DNA of 64,000 nucleotides from Trichostrongylus colubriformis (Eukaryota; Nematoda; Chromadorea; Rhabditida; Trichostrongylidae). The stretch is from NCBI GenBank assembly GCA_963978905.1, contig OZ022260.1, positions 46,955,551 to 47,019,550 of the forward strand, in the 5' to 3' direction. Of the stretch, positions 23,448 through 35,944 are shown piece by piece. Made by a program: the position numbers and the translations under genes. The first letter of the stretch is position 1, and the number at the start of each line of letters is the position of its first letter. Under the pieces are notes generated by a model that did not search any database, was not told the DNA's origin, and saw only the letters and a program-made list of their open reading frames with translations.

Positions 23448-26400
23448 CTAGAGCGCTTGGCTACTGGGACCAAACTCCAGATTACTCTCGCTAGGGGATG
23501 AATCAATGGTGGATCTTTGAGTGTCTCGAAGCCGTCCACTCAGATCTCGTACGGTTCGAGTTGACTCTTCAATAAAGGACCTCATTGATCGGTACATCTT
23601 AGCTTGTTCTTCGAATGCTATTCGTTGAGCCTGAAATGGAAATAATGGTCCAGAAGCGAAAAAACAAAAAGGGTACAAGAGTGGGATTATAGAATCAGCA
23701 GATGTATCACTGAGTAATCCACAGTATGTTACTGATCGATAAAAAGGCATATCGGCTTTTCGATGTCTTGTTGGGGTACGCCACGCATTCAACCTCCATT
23801 ATATAATAATTTGGGTTCCACTGGATGCAATTTGGTTTAATCAGTGAATATCGCAGACTAGCGGCGTGTAGATCATTGCTTCGGTTCCTTTAGACAAGTA
23901 TTGCTACTTTTGAGACCACTGTGTCAGTATAGCTACTAATACACCGGTCCCAAAAGCGTTACGTTTCGTTACCTGGGAAAGGCATGAGCTGGCATCTGAT
24001 TTCAAAACATGTGAAGTAAAGTCCTCGATCGTGTTTCGGGTGGTCAGCGCGAGGGATGACTTTTTTAGAACTTTCTTCGACACATGCATGCACCCTTGTG
24101 GAAGACTATGCACCGTTGAAGGAATTTGAGCCGGCGAGCAGTGATATCATTACCGACTGACCGCCCTTTTTTTGGGAGCCCTCCGGTGATCATTTCGGAA
24201 GCATCGACCGCGGGCAGGGAGATCGTCGGAGGAGGTAGGGGTCTTACTTTTTAAAAAATTTTAGAGACGGTCGCATACCAGAGCCCCTTTTTGGAGGAAG
24301 GTCCCAAAATACGAAAATTTTTCTTGACACCAGGCTCAACCCTAAAAGTGGCTTCCTAACGAGGATAACGAAAAGTATACTAACCTTTATCATTTCGTAC
24401 TGTTCATCAAGTAAGGAAGACCGGCGACGGCTGGATCTCTTCCGCTTCGAAGGCCGCACGTGCTCCGAAGCGCATGACGACTCGTCACTGTCGATCTGAA
24501 GATTAAGCAATATATGGAATAATTTGGAGTACAGTAGGTTCATAAGATTCAAAAAAGAAATAATAAATTTCCGAAGACAGTCATATTTCCTGTGGGCAAG
24601 TGCGGAGTATTTCGGTGCATACATAGCTTGTCACTTGAACGCAGTTTACATGAAATCTTGGCTTTTTGTTTGTTGTTGCAGTCAGGTAGTGACCGCGGTG
24701 AGGGCGTGGCGGATTTGTGCAGTCATGTCCCACTCTCCACTTCTACCATCGCCTCCTTCCTCCCAGTTTCACCTTTCCTTTTGATAGGTAACCGGCATAG
24801 TCGGCACCAGTTCGTAGTTTGCTCAGCGCCTACACTGCCTTTAATTGGAAGCTTTGACGTACATGATCCAGCTTTGACGTTGACTTTTCCTGCATAGAAG
24901 AAGCTGATCCCATGGCGTTCAAGAATCGCTGAATTTCCAAAAGGTTATTACATTCGTCCATTGACTGACCCTGGAATGGAATGAATGGACTGCATAACAA
25001 AGCGAGCTACAAACTGAAATTTTAGATACTATGGATGAAACGGAAAAATACGAAAATTCACTGAAAGGTTTCTGATGAGACTTCAGACAGGGATTGAAGC
25101 ACCCAAATTACAAAAAAACTATGAAACCCAATTCTAACCACAAGAAGCGTGGGCTGATCGGCACCGAAACGGTAAGATGGGCACGGCAAAAACGACGAAT
25201 AATTGGATAAACTTCTCGAAAAATATGGCGAATTGGATCAAAATATTTGAAGGGAAATACTTTCGACACTTCAATTAAAAATGAAAGTACCACTGAAGGA
25301 TTTGGTTCCTCCTTAACGTTGGCCATTGGACTGCACTGTGCTTCGCTTTGTGCTTGAGATTGAGCTTCCACGGCACACTCGGCAGCGATACGATCTAGCA
25401 CCTGAAGTTAGTGGTGAAGAAAAGGAAGCTTCTCATGGCGCAGAATGGTTTTGAGACACAAACGCGTTCGATGAAACACTGCTGTTTATTTGTTTTCAAT
25501 CATTCAAGTGTTGGTTGTTTTAAAGTTTAGAAGTAGAGTAATTTGTAGGTAAAAATCCACACTTTGGACACCTCGAGGTCCAAAAAGCGCTCTGCATTTC
25601 ATATCGAATCACATGAGGTGATAATACATAGTTGATCAACCTAACCCAATACATCGTCTTATCCACCACTTCTGAAATGTCCATCAACTCACACTGGTCA
25701 CTGAGTCATCAATACGTATACTCGGTGACGTTGCTGCTCTTTTCCTAAACGACAGATCAATGTCATCCAGACGTCGTGTTCCCGGAGAGTGGCTTCGTGG
25801 TGGCACGTCCAAATACGCACGGGCTATGGCGATCTCGTAGTCGGTCATGAAGCCCTTTTGAGCAGCTATCACATCCTCGAGGGTGACCTCGACGTCAGAC
25901 GCGAGTCTGAAAATGGCACATGAAGGGAGAAGTAAACGAAGAATGGTACCACGAAGGTATAGATAGGAGGATGGCTGGGTAAAAGTGGAAAAGAGTAAGG
26001 GTGGGAAAATCCTCTAGCAACTGCTCCCCTTGGGCCACGTTCATACTTTGCGGTGCTGGCGGCAGGGCGTGGCCACGTGTCTTTGCGTCTCCGCCTGTGC
26101 AACCATGTATCGTTGCCTACGTCGTCTCTGCACCTCACCGTGCCTCTCTGCCTCGTTGGCTGCGAACGCAGCCACGCCCTGCAGCGAAGAGTATGAACGC
26201 TGTCTCACTATGTTTCGTAGAGTACATAACAGCTAGATTTCAATTGCACTCGCCCCCTCTGCTTTGCCGGATTGTATAGATTGTACTGGATTGTCAGTTT
26301 ACAGCAGTGGCTCAGAATGGTTCCCCGTACGTTTTTTCCTTTGTTGTCGGATTCTCCGCTCTTGATTAAGGATAACTCACTTTTCCAGGTTAAGAATGTG

Positions 26401-29400
26401 CCGCACACGGTTCTTCTGATGCCTCCACACGCGTTTGATCTGCTCCAATCGTAAATTTCGTTGACAACGATTCACTGTCGCCAAGTGCACCTCGTCCCAT
26501 GCCTCAGCCCTGGAATAAAGAGCATCGAAGGAGGAAGTAATCAGAGAAGAGGTCTCATAATTACTGTTTAAACAGTAAATTGTAGTCAAATACAACAAAA
26601 GGAGGGAAGTAACACATTTACGTGCTGGTAAGGTGATGCAAACAGAAAGGATATGATTGTAGCTCCATTGTGATTGTGAAAGATTGAAGACAGCAGAAGT
26701 ATCAATTTTTGTTAGCTACCGATTATTGTCGCAGTACGAGAAGAGAATGTTGTTAGGCCGCGTCCATACTTTGCGTCACTAGCACCACCAGCGACGGCGG
26801 CACCCTAGCGACCAGCCACACTACAGTATGATGATCGTGGCGACAGCCGCAAATTCGAATTCGAGTCGTGGCACGAATTCGTGAGCTCTCGCAATCATAC
26901 TGTAGTGTGGTTGGGTAGAGCGTTTTACAGAGTATGAACGGGGCCTTACAAGGATGCTTTGTCATGGGTGCGTAATGTCAGTGCAATGGATTAGCACATA
27001 AGCAATGAAGCACGGTGTGCAAGTTCGAGTCTCATTAGAAACAAGCGTTTTCGCACACCGTTGTAAGAAAGCTGAAAAGGACAGGAGAGACAAAGATGAA
27101 GGAGCGGAAATGTTAAAGATCTACAGGAGGACACGACAGTCAAATCCTTGAAGAATCACACATCCTTTAAACAAAAAATCCCCTGGTTCCAATGTTCTCT
27201 ATGGTAATTAAGTGTAATATTCATTTCATTCCGTGTATTGAAAGACGATCTGTAATTGCTCAGATGCGGAGCCCGACAAGTGCTGCCTTAGTGAGTTCAG
27301 AGGTCTTGGAGTTCAGAGGCACATTCCAGGATTATTGGGGTATAAGAGCTCTCACTGAGATCCGGCAGTTCGACCTACAGTCAGTTGGCTGTGCCTTAAA
27401 GGCACCATTAGAGGAAATTCGGACGAAAAGTAAAAGAAGTAGTGAATCTGAAGCCGAGATGCCTAGTAACAGGGCAATGAAAAAACGGATGGAATTGGCC
27501 AAAAGCCCTAGAAATAGGACCCCCTTCTTTCGTTGATCTCAACGCCGACGACTTTACGTCAAAAAACGGATAATCCGAACGAGATTTCCATTGACATGCT
27601 GCCAGGTAAACACAAGGGAATATTTGGAAATACGACAGCATCTTCTTTCTGGAGTGAGCTTCAGGCTAAAACTGCGGGAGCGCGCTGAAATACCTTCGAT
27701 CTGACCTGGCCGCTCTCATCGCAGCCGACCAGGTATCGCATCGACAGTGGGCGGGGTCGGTTATCGAAAGGCCGCAGCTTCTATCTATTGCGCCGTTTCT
27801 ACAGCTCGGAGGCGTACTTTTTCACCTGGATTTCGCCACAGATAGCCTTCTTAGGCTCATCGTTTCCATGTGAGTAACCTTTTTCAGGGATTTCACAAAA
27901 GCCACATCACCCCCAATGCTGTCTTTAAAGACTCACCCTCACCCCGCGATACGGGTGCAGAAACCTGTATAGGCGGTTTGAACTATTTTTCATGGTCGGA
28001 AGTGCAGTAATCGAAAAATCGTGAGACGTGCTTCTCGTGAAGCACGCAGGGCCAAAGAACACCGAGCAGCCCAGGCCCGCCCACCCCAGACGTGATTGTT
28101 GGCAATGACGGTGGCAACGGTGGCATCGCGTGGCAAATGAGGCTGCAATTTGTGTGATAGTCTAAGATAAAGGAGAGATCCCAATGATAAAGAAGACATT
28201 GACATGAAGAACAGGTGATATCCCAGAATTTTTTGGGATACCATCCAGTGGGAACTAATGCAAAGGCTCGTTTTCACGCGGTAATCTCGTCCAGGGCCAG
28301 ATGTCACGAACCTTGTTTTTGCCATTTTCGGGGACCGTTTTCGGACTCTTCTTTGTCGACGTACTCCTTAGAAACTCTGATTTCATAAATCAGGGCTTTA
28401 ACCCACTCAAGGTAATTCTGAAATGTGTCTCTAAAGAAACCCCAGCAAAAAGCACATGTTAAGTACATCTACAGTAATAGTAGAGTACAGTACAGTAGTA
28501 CACAGTAGACGCCAAGTGCTCACGTTCTTTGAAGGAGCAGTAGATATGTTTTACCTCCGAGATTACACCTCTTTTTTATCGCCTTACCTTAATTTACCGG
28601 TTCGTTTCCTGCTACAGCAAATAGAGATTGGCAAGCGCAGTATATTTGTGCTAAGTTCTCATGAAAATTTCCTGGACTTTGATTAGAGGAACCATTTCCC
28701 CTTCACCTTTCCAAAATCACTTCCATATGTGGTTGCCATGAATAGGAATCATGTGGAATAGCACAATCATGCCAAGGACGCCTCTACCCACCGCATCCTG
28801 GAGGGCAGGTTTCTAAGACACCCCAGCCTGGGAGACTTCATCTGATGTGACAGTACAATAGCTATGTATGTATTCCTAATTATTCTCTTCAGAAAATAAG
28901 TAAACCGTGAGGTTTCCTATGGATCCATTACTAACAGCAGAAAGGAAGGAGACACAAGAAGCATTGTCGTGCCCTTAATAGCTACTAGAAAGGGCACATC
29001 GTGAATGATTTTGCCAGTGGAATGTAATGCTATGTAGGAAAAGGTAAAGAATGATGAAGACAAATGTAAAGAAGAAAGAAAGGATGATTTCGGTGAAAAC
29101 AATCAGTTTTAATGAATGTAAAACACGTCAAATCTAGAAACTTTGTAGAAAAGTTCAAATATTTTCATTCGCGATACCCCTACGACCGGTTAGGGACCTC
29201 TCACAAAGAAAATTTCGACAAACAGGACGTGTAGGCTTCCAAAATGACGGCAGGCTCAAAAAATGAGAGAGCAAATTTCCACCAAATAGTAAGCAATGCA
29301 AGGTGATAAGGTTTACTACAACCTCTTGTTTATCAAAGGCTGTAAGTGTAGCTATTTCACTGTTTCTGGAAAAGAAAGTGGAGGTGCTAATTAGATTGAG

Positions 29401-32400
29401 AGCGGAGAAAAACGAAAAAGATTTTCCAACTTCCCCTACCCAAACACTCAGATTATTTCCACTCTTCTCGTATCACACCCTTTCTTTAAAGACAGTAATA
29501 ACCCGTGAATAGGTGATAATGCTTATTAGTCGCACTGTCCTTGAATCGATCTTCGACTTGGCAAAGCAAGCTCTGTACCCCGTGGCGATTCACCAAATGG
29601 AGCCACATCCTTCTACAGGGATAAAAAGCTGACATGTTGGTCACGTGAGCCATGTTTCTGCCTAACAATCCTGAATTAGAATTTAACGCCTGGCACGGCA
29701 TCCTGCGCGACCTTTCCCTTTACAAAAGAACGACGACGTTCTACTAAAGATATTAGGTAGTAACATAATTTTTGAGAAATCTTCTGGACTTCCCTAAAAA
29801 TTTGTGTGGGTGGAATTCATGGAGAAGGCACCAAATACAATGCAAAAGCTCACTTGGAGCTATGGCTTTCATAAAGGTGACGATTTTTTGAGAAAGTCCT
29901 TGGTTGCTCCAACCCCACGAGTGTCACCCGAACTCCTACGCGAGCGGCGAGGGCATGGGATTCATAATTACGATGAGCTGGCCCCAAATATATTAGGTAG
30001 TCTAAAAAGTCTTTTCGTATTTTTAAATACCGCTTTTTCCCTCGAAACTGCTTTCCACAAAATTTCTTCTGTACATATATATGTAGTACAAGTCCACACG
30101 CATCTATAGGTATTGTTGTCCATCTCCCGGATAATCCTTTTCGGCAAAATAAAAGTATCAAAAGTCACTTCATTTTCAATTCCAATTTTTTTTTCTTTGA
30201 ATGGCGTTAGACAGGAAAAGGAAAAGGTGATAATCCGATGGAGCAAGATCAGGGCTATAAGGCAGCAATTTTTATCCAAGCTCGAGAATTTTTTAGAAGA
30301 AAAAATTTAAAAAAATTTTTACTACTAGTGAAAAAATGACTCGCCAAAAAATTCTCGAGCTTGGATAAAAATTGCTGCCCCATCCACCTTATAGCCCTCA
30401 TCTTGCTCCATCGGATTATCACCTTTTCCTTTCCCTGTCTAACGCCATTCAAAGAAAAAATTTATTATAATTTTTGCATTGAAAATAAGGTTGACCGTTG
30501 GTATGTTTATTTTGCCGAAAAGGGTAATCCGGGAGATGGAAGACAATAATACCTATAGATGCGTGTAGACTTGTACTACATGTGTATGAGCAGAAGAGAT
30601 TGCTGGAAAGTAGTTTGGAGGGAAAAAGCGGTATTTGAAAATACGAAAAAACTTTTTAGACTACCCAATATATTACTTCGTTTTAATTTCCATCGATGTG
30701 AACATTCTATTTTTCCAAAAATCTTCATATACTGAACATATCACGATATAACGACATAAAAAATTAATAAAAATTTATTTATTTCAAAAACCAAGACCTT
30801 ACCGGTTACTTATTGGTGTAAAAATAGATATAGAATGAAAAAAAAATCGAAAATGTCGCGAAAATTGCCTTACAACCTATTATTACGACGATCAGGTGGG
30901 AAAGGACGAGGAGAGGGGCTCGGGGTCATGAATCACAAAATCTGCGCCATAAATCTATAAAACTTTGCGCAATGCAACGCTTCACTCTCCTCCTCAGTTG
31001 GAGGTCATATCGACTCATATTCGACCATGATCAATGTAGACATGATATTCCTAAGTCTAACAGACTTCACATTCCCATTGGCTTCCCTTTATTTTGTTGT
31101 TTTATTTAATCACGCAATCCTATGGATCAAAAATCTAGTTGGCAGAGAGCGAGCTGTCGCGCACTTGAGCATAAGACGTTTCCCGAAATCGGCCCGGGTT
31201 TGACTTTCCACTCCAAATGAGATGACGTGATTGCTCACTATATCAGTCAGGGTTAAGCGTCTGTCGAATATGTCAGTTCTCGTTAATTCAGATGTTCGCC
31301 TGCATGAGAGACGACTAAAGGAAAATATGAATTCAGAAGAGTAGAACCTATAATTCACTCCTCAATTGTAATTATCAGTGACAGCAATTCCGAACAATTC
31401 TCAACGAAAATATCCAATCAAAGATCGAGAAGTTGTTCCCAAAAGAGAAGGAACGCAAGCAACAGCCACCCTTCCACATTGATTCATCACGTTTGTAATC
31501 ATGTGACATAGCATGGGCATACAATTTGGCACGAAATTCTTGTCCTCCAACAAAAAAAAACCAATTTTAAACAGAGTGCTATTTCAGTGGGACTGTTTCC
31601 GTGATCTTGAAACCATGGATGGGGCTTCAACACGTTTGCTGGAAACCCTCCCACTCCTTCGTAGACCCTGTCGGCGCACGCCGAAAATCATGGAAGAGCT
31701 GTGGTTCCGAAGGCAAGATCGTCAATGGAAAAATCGAACTATCCAGATAAGGTGAACTTTCACAATAGTAGAGAAGCTGAGTAGTAATAAAAGGTTTGAA
31801 CGAAGGAGTATCCTCAAAGGAATCGTCCACGGAAAAATGAGTTTTTGTTACTCATATATTTATGTTGTATTTGCCAAATACAGGCCGCATGCAAAGTTTC
31901 ACGCGAAAAATGCGAATCCGGCTAAGACGCAGCACCACAAATTCTCGGTCGGGTGGGCGGAGCCTCCGAGCAAGTGCCCACCCGTCGACCGCCACGGTCG
32001 CAGACGCATTGTAGGAACAGAAAGTTACCTAGGCAGTCCCACTCCGTTCCCAACCGCTGCGGACGACAGGACGGGGCTCTTGGTAGGAGGTCACGCCCAC
32101 TCGGCCGAGTTTCGCGTGAAACTTTGCATGCTGCCCTTATTAGGCAAGCACAACGTAAATAAAAGGGTAGTAAAGAAACTCATTTTTTTCGTGGACGATT
32201 CATTCAAAGCAATGAGCAGTGGTCCAGTAAAAGCTCAAAGAATTCGAAAAGCCATCGCTAGCGGTCATGGAAAACCTCAAATTGACTTTATCTGAAGAAA
32301 ACGCGTTACTGGAATACTACATAATGGCTCCCAGAATCTCGTCCTACATCGCACACCTCATAAGCAATGTAGATAAATCCTTTTATGTACCTTTTCCTAT

Positions 32401-32596
32401 TGATCTCGGTTTCACGTGTATTGCACATGTCCAGCAGGATTTCACGTCGTTTCAGGACCTCCTCACAGATTACTACCGTATGATCTTCACTCATTCGTGC
32501 CGTGTTTTTATCGTTTAATACGTCTTCTTTTGTTGTCGGCATAGCTGTCGTAGGACTGAGACTGTTGATACACACTGATTTATGGTCATCGGTCAT
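23448..32596 (-). CDS. Myb/SANT-like (zeste/MSANTD-type) DNA-binding protein with coiled-coil tail, 7 exons
   Basis: Probable nuclear DNA-binding regulator, 353 residues. Coding exons in order: 32596-32391, 26509-26381, 25906-25693, 25401-25291, 24970-24863, 24495-24385, 23630-23448 (stop at 23448-23450). All junctions are GT-AG and phases agree throughout (total 354 codons). An acceptor (gatcttttcag) ends 3 nt before the ATG, typical of a trans-spliced first exon. Residues about 40-107 form a helical Myb/SANT-like unit with Trp73 and Trp97 (VVICEEVLKRREILLDM ... EAWDEVHLATVN ... LRLEQIKRVWRHQKNRVR). Residues 272-281 (SKRKRSSRRR) are a basic nuclear-localisation signal. Residues about 284-327 (DEQYEMIKAQRIAFEEQAK...) form a predicted coiled coil, as in MSANTD proteins. 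The middle is low-complexity, Ser/Gln-rich. Intron 1 is 5.9 kb and full of transposons; the others are 0.3-0.9 kb. The join of exon 1 to exon 2 across that intron rests on phase plus domain continuity. Confidence 0.8.
26031..26206. repeat. MITE, TTAGGC(T/C)GCG family, diverged termini (in intron 2 of the Myb/SANT gene)
   Basis: Left gccacgttcatactttgcgg and right gagtatgaacgctgtctc. Inner arms ggcagggcgtggccacgtgt and cgcagccacgccctgcagcg. Lies between exon 2 (26381) and exon 3 (25906). Confidence 0.7.
26753..26948. repeat. MITE with TTAGGC termini and a distinct palindromic core
   Basis: Ends are ttaggccgcgtccatacttt and agtatgaacggggcctta. The interior differs from the other family members: an arm with cacactacagtatgatgatc is mirrored by gcaatcatactgtagtgtgg. 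It looks like a sub-family or a chimera of the common termini with another palindrome. Confidence 0.7.
26960..27045 (+). repeat. tRNA-like (possible SINE head) sequence
   Basis: Contains an A-box-like segment (tgtcagtgcaatggattagc) and, 40 nt on, a B-box-like gttcgagtc, the spacing used by tRNA and tRNA-derived SINE promoters. No good acceptor-stem pairing is visible, so it is not called as a working tRNA gene. Confidence 0.35.
28065..28380. repeat. Dispersed repeat, copy 1 (relative at about 38620-38920)
   Basis: Shares with 38620-38920 the ordered blocks cacgtgattg(t/c)tgg(c/t)aatg, 'cggtgaca/ggcaa', 'ataggtgat', ttttcacgcgg(t/a)a and ccattttcggg, through to gacgtact/att. Same orientation, clearly diverged, no coding frame in common. 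Element type unknown. Confidence 0.55.
29989..30673. mobile_element. Mirrored (head-to-head) mariner remnant
   Basis: A long palindrome. The left arm 29989-30294 and the right arm about 30350-30673 are near-identical reverse complements around a spacer of about 55 nt. Outer ends read tattaggtagtctaaaaagt and its complement, a mariner-like terminus. The right arm still encodes LLPHPPYSP-type and APSDYHLF-type mariner transposase C-terminal signatures in shifted frames; the left arm encodes the same on the minus strand. The 5' part of the transposase is missing from both arms. It lies in intron 1 of the Myb/SANT gene. Confidence 0.8.
31816..32205. mobile_element. Foldback element copy A (~390 bp, non-autonomous)
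   Basis: Long imperfect inverted repeats. Left aaaggaatcgtccacggaaa, then atatttatgttgta and ggccgcatgcaaagtttcac. Right mirrors these: gtgaaactttgcatgctgcc, acaacgtaaat, catttttttcgtggacgatt. The core carries tcggtcgggtgggcggagcc. Related copies are at 46577-47853 (interrupted) and 62301-62725. No transposase. It sits about 185 nt from exon 1 of the Myb/SANT gene. Confidence 0.8.
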
Positions 32597-32969
32597 CACC
32601 TGAAAAGATCGGATTTCCAAAAGACTACGAAAAAATGGCGTCACGGGAAAAGTGCAGGCACGCAGCCCTTCAAAGGATCTTTCCTTTTACAAACGAATAA
32701 GAGGAACAGCGAGTGGAGTCAATCATGCACACGAAACGTGCAGGAGAAAGTGGCTTAGATTAGAGGCCATCCTCAGGCAACAGTATACGGAAACCCTGTC
32801 TCATCTAAAGATCCCCTATTGCTCCATCACGACTTTTCTAGAAGACTTGAAACTTAAAAAACATGAAAAATGGAGTTGAGCCGTAGAGTCACTATAAACA
32901 ATTTTGGATAAAAAAAAACATCAGAATCGTCCTTTCTGGACTGGACAGCATCTCGATTGAACCCATTTG

Positions 32970-33445
32970 AAGAGGGTTTTCAAAGGAACCGGAAAGGGTC
33001 CGAAACAAGAGGAAGATGCAAAAAATGAGCATTTTGTAACGAGGTTTGTAAGGTTAGAAGACTTCGGCGAGGTTAATCGACGAAAAAACCCGGATTCAAA
33101 AGCGCGACGCTGCGATGTGTATTCGCATCCCATTCGCATCAGCACACTGACTTTCCGAGTTGTCCGCTGTAGGAGACGGGCCGCGGGCCAACGTTAGTTG
33201 TAGCACCTGACTCCCAGCGCAGTGGAGTGGCCATTCCCAACCACATTAGCATTCATGTAAGTACATCTAGAAACAATATAAGAAAGAACAAAGTAAAAAG
33301 TAAAGGAAAAAACAAATTTATAATAGAAACATCTCTTCTTGGCACCATGCCAAGGCATCAAATTGGCGAGTTTGTGCAATGGCGGCCACTTAAACTCGTC
33401 CGAACTACGTCTATTCTACCGTAGGCCAAATTACCCCCTTCCGGT
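32970..33445. repeat. Dispersed repeat of about 450 bp, copy 1 (copy 2 at 52030-52465)
   Basis: Both copies carry, in the same order and orientation, accggaa(a/g)gggtc, a purine-rich stretch, gattcaaaagcgcg, tattcgcatc, cacactgactttccgagtt and tccgctgtag, then a lower-identity half ending in a 'cttggca' block and a 'ccaaattaccc'-like end. No open frame is conserved between them. Confidence 0.65.
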
Positions 33446-35944
33446 GTCTTTAAAGCACCGGTAGGGAGTGATGCCCTTCACATGCGGTAAAAAACTGTGA
33501 GAATACTTTAAGAAGCAGCATTGACATAAGTGATTTTAACCCTCAAACATGCAAAATTGGCTTCAAACGAGCGGTGGGACACAATTAATGACAACATATC
33601 CAAGTAGGACCATATAACGTCTTGTGGAGATGGAGAAGATGAAAGCAGAGAGGTAAGAGGCCGTAAGAGGCCTGCTGCCGCTGAAGAGAAGGCACCACTG
33701 GGCTCGCGAGTGTGGCGTCACGGGAACAATGTGTGTGTGTGCGTGTCAGCCAGGGAACGCTGATGGCTCCTCGGGACGTCGTCATCACGTCGATACATGA
33801 CGGCGTGAAGAGATCGCCGGCCGCGCCCCGACCCACCCAGGTGCTATGACGGCGGCGCAAACACGGCGGGACAGAGGGGGGTCTGGGGTCTCTGGCGCCA
33901 CGGACGCTCTCTGTTGCTACTCGCCGTCTGCGTACAGTGCGGCACGAGATGCTCATGAACCAGTCTCCTCTCATCGGAACAGTATTACACGTCGTGCTGC
34001 CTCCGCTGTCTGGAACCAGCTGGCGCCACTCTCTGGCCATCGCGGTGCCGCATCGCGTCACCTGGCCACCTCTGCGCTGCCCTCTGCCTCTCACCAAGCT
34101 CACGTCATCAGCTGCTGCACTCCATCCATTGACGTGTCACGTCGGCTTTCAGCTAATTGTCATGGCAATTCCACGGGCAAAGAGGATGATGAGCGTACTT
34201 GATTACACTACTTTGCATATGACCGAGTGTGTCGTGGTCTGAGAAGCTGTGCAGTCGCTCTTGGGAAGGGGACGGGTACTGCTTGACTGTGATGGCTGGC
34301 TTCACGAACCCTACGTCGTCGGTGATCAGGAGTGAGTCACCATCTGATTCTGCTATTTATTGATGGCCACCGATGCTGTGATGACTGCAGGCAGGGCACT
34401 CCTAGTTGTCGAGGAAAATAGCCACTTCGGTGCGACTCAACATCCTCTACGGCGACCAAAGACGACCCCCTTTTTTACCTCTACAATACCAGTAACTGTT
34501 GCCGGATTGCATAATTGCAATGTGTTTTATTGCTATATATCCTTTCCTCGGGCAAAAAGATATTTATTTTACACTTTATCGCTCGGATTTGCGGTGAAAT
34601 ATTCTTTGCTTGTCGTAGGCTTATTGAAAATTTAGATTTCAGTGCGCATCGCTGTCTTTTGAATGTAGGGCCCCCACCCTCCTATCCGGTCAACTACGAT
34701 CCCCCCCCTTCCCCCGTCGAGGGGCATCCTCGACTCTCGGTGTACCTCTGACTGCAGATAACATGCTCTCTCAGGCCACTGTGCTGCTAAGCTCTTACCA
34801 GGTCACTTTTCAAACAAACACCATTTCAAACACTTCAAGAACCTATTTGATTTGGCCCATTGGAAAGATCCCTAGAACCAATTTTCAATTAGGAACAAAT
34901 TTTTCCAGATTTTTGAGGTAACCACGAGTTGCGAAGCTTTACGAACACGAAGCCGAGTGAAGTAGAGGCGAAATTGCAAGGAGAAAGTAACCGAAACAGG
35001 ATACTAAGGTGGTCACTTCACGGAACACCTCATTACCTGTGTTAGCTCCGAGGAACCTCGCGAACCCTACGAGAGACATGAACTCTAGTTGACCGGAAAT
35101 GATGCCAATCCTGAGCATGCGAATTGAAATTCGCGTGGCCCTGCCTCCGAGGTCTTACAACTAGACCCTTCCAATACTGACTGAACTAGAGGAGCTTGAG
35201 CTCGACTGATGAGTGATAAGCGTGAAGGGGGTGATGAGCAGATGGGCAAATGGTTGAGCGGACACTCAGTTCAGTGGTGGGAATAAATCGATGATGACGG
35301 GAGGAGGCAGAAGAGAGGAGAGGGCGGTGTCACGCCATGGCACGATGATGCCGCCGTTTCGTCAACACACATCGACGACACCCATGCGACTCACGTCAGC
35401 ACCGTTTTTGTCGTATGTGCTGACGTGGCGCCGCCTGCACGCTTTCACGCTGTCGTTCAATGCACGTCTACAACTTCAGAATCCATCCACTCGGAATCAC
35501 TGGAGAGAGAAGTATATGTAAGCACCTGGGTTAGTTGTTGGGCTCGTAGGGAGGGGTTATTAACGCTGGTTGCGATTTTCTGCATTCTTAGAGTTTCTGA
35601 AAGACAGTGAGAGGAGTAATGTGGGTAATGGGAACTCCTGAAGCAGGTCACGCAAATGAAAGCTGGGGGTCTAAGAAGACTATAAGTGGCGAAATTTCTT
35701 ATGAGAAAGAGTGCCTACGGGCTTTATAGGGGCCGTCTTTTCCAACAGCTACCACTTATTTTATGGCAGCCCGCCTTTTTTCGGGGCAACCCACCCCTTC
35801 TGAGAATAGATGACGGGAAGAGGGTATTAATTCTCGGGTTTTGGGCCGTTTCAATCTGTTATTTCTTTACTTCCGTAGTGTTGAGCACCTCGACCTTCAT
35901 ATGTAATGATTTCCATATACGGCCCGAATTACCTCTATCACTGC

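Larger units (their letters stand above)
26510..32390. other. 5.9-kb first intron of the Myb/SANT gene, rich in mobile DNA
   Basis: Donor gtacat at 32390, acceptor ttattccag at 26510. Within it I see a MITE (26753-26948), a tRNA-like repeat (26960-27045), one copy of a dispersed repeat (28065-28380), a mirrored mariner remnant (29989-30673) and foldback copy A (31816-32205). No host exon recognised inside. Confidence 0.6.

Noticed and set aside
27192..27536. Plus-strand 114-codon frame with a basic C-terminus
   Set aside because: Lies in the intron of the minus-strand Myb/SANT gene, with no splice sites or known domain; likely a chance frame.
33585..34202. GC-rich block with open frames of 118-172 codons on both strands
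   Set aside because: Frames overlap on opposite strands, are Arg/Ser/Ala-rich as expected for GC-rich DNA lacking AT stops, and show no domain or splice support.
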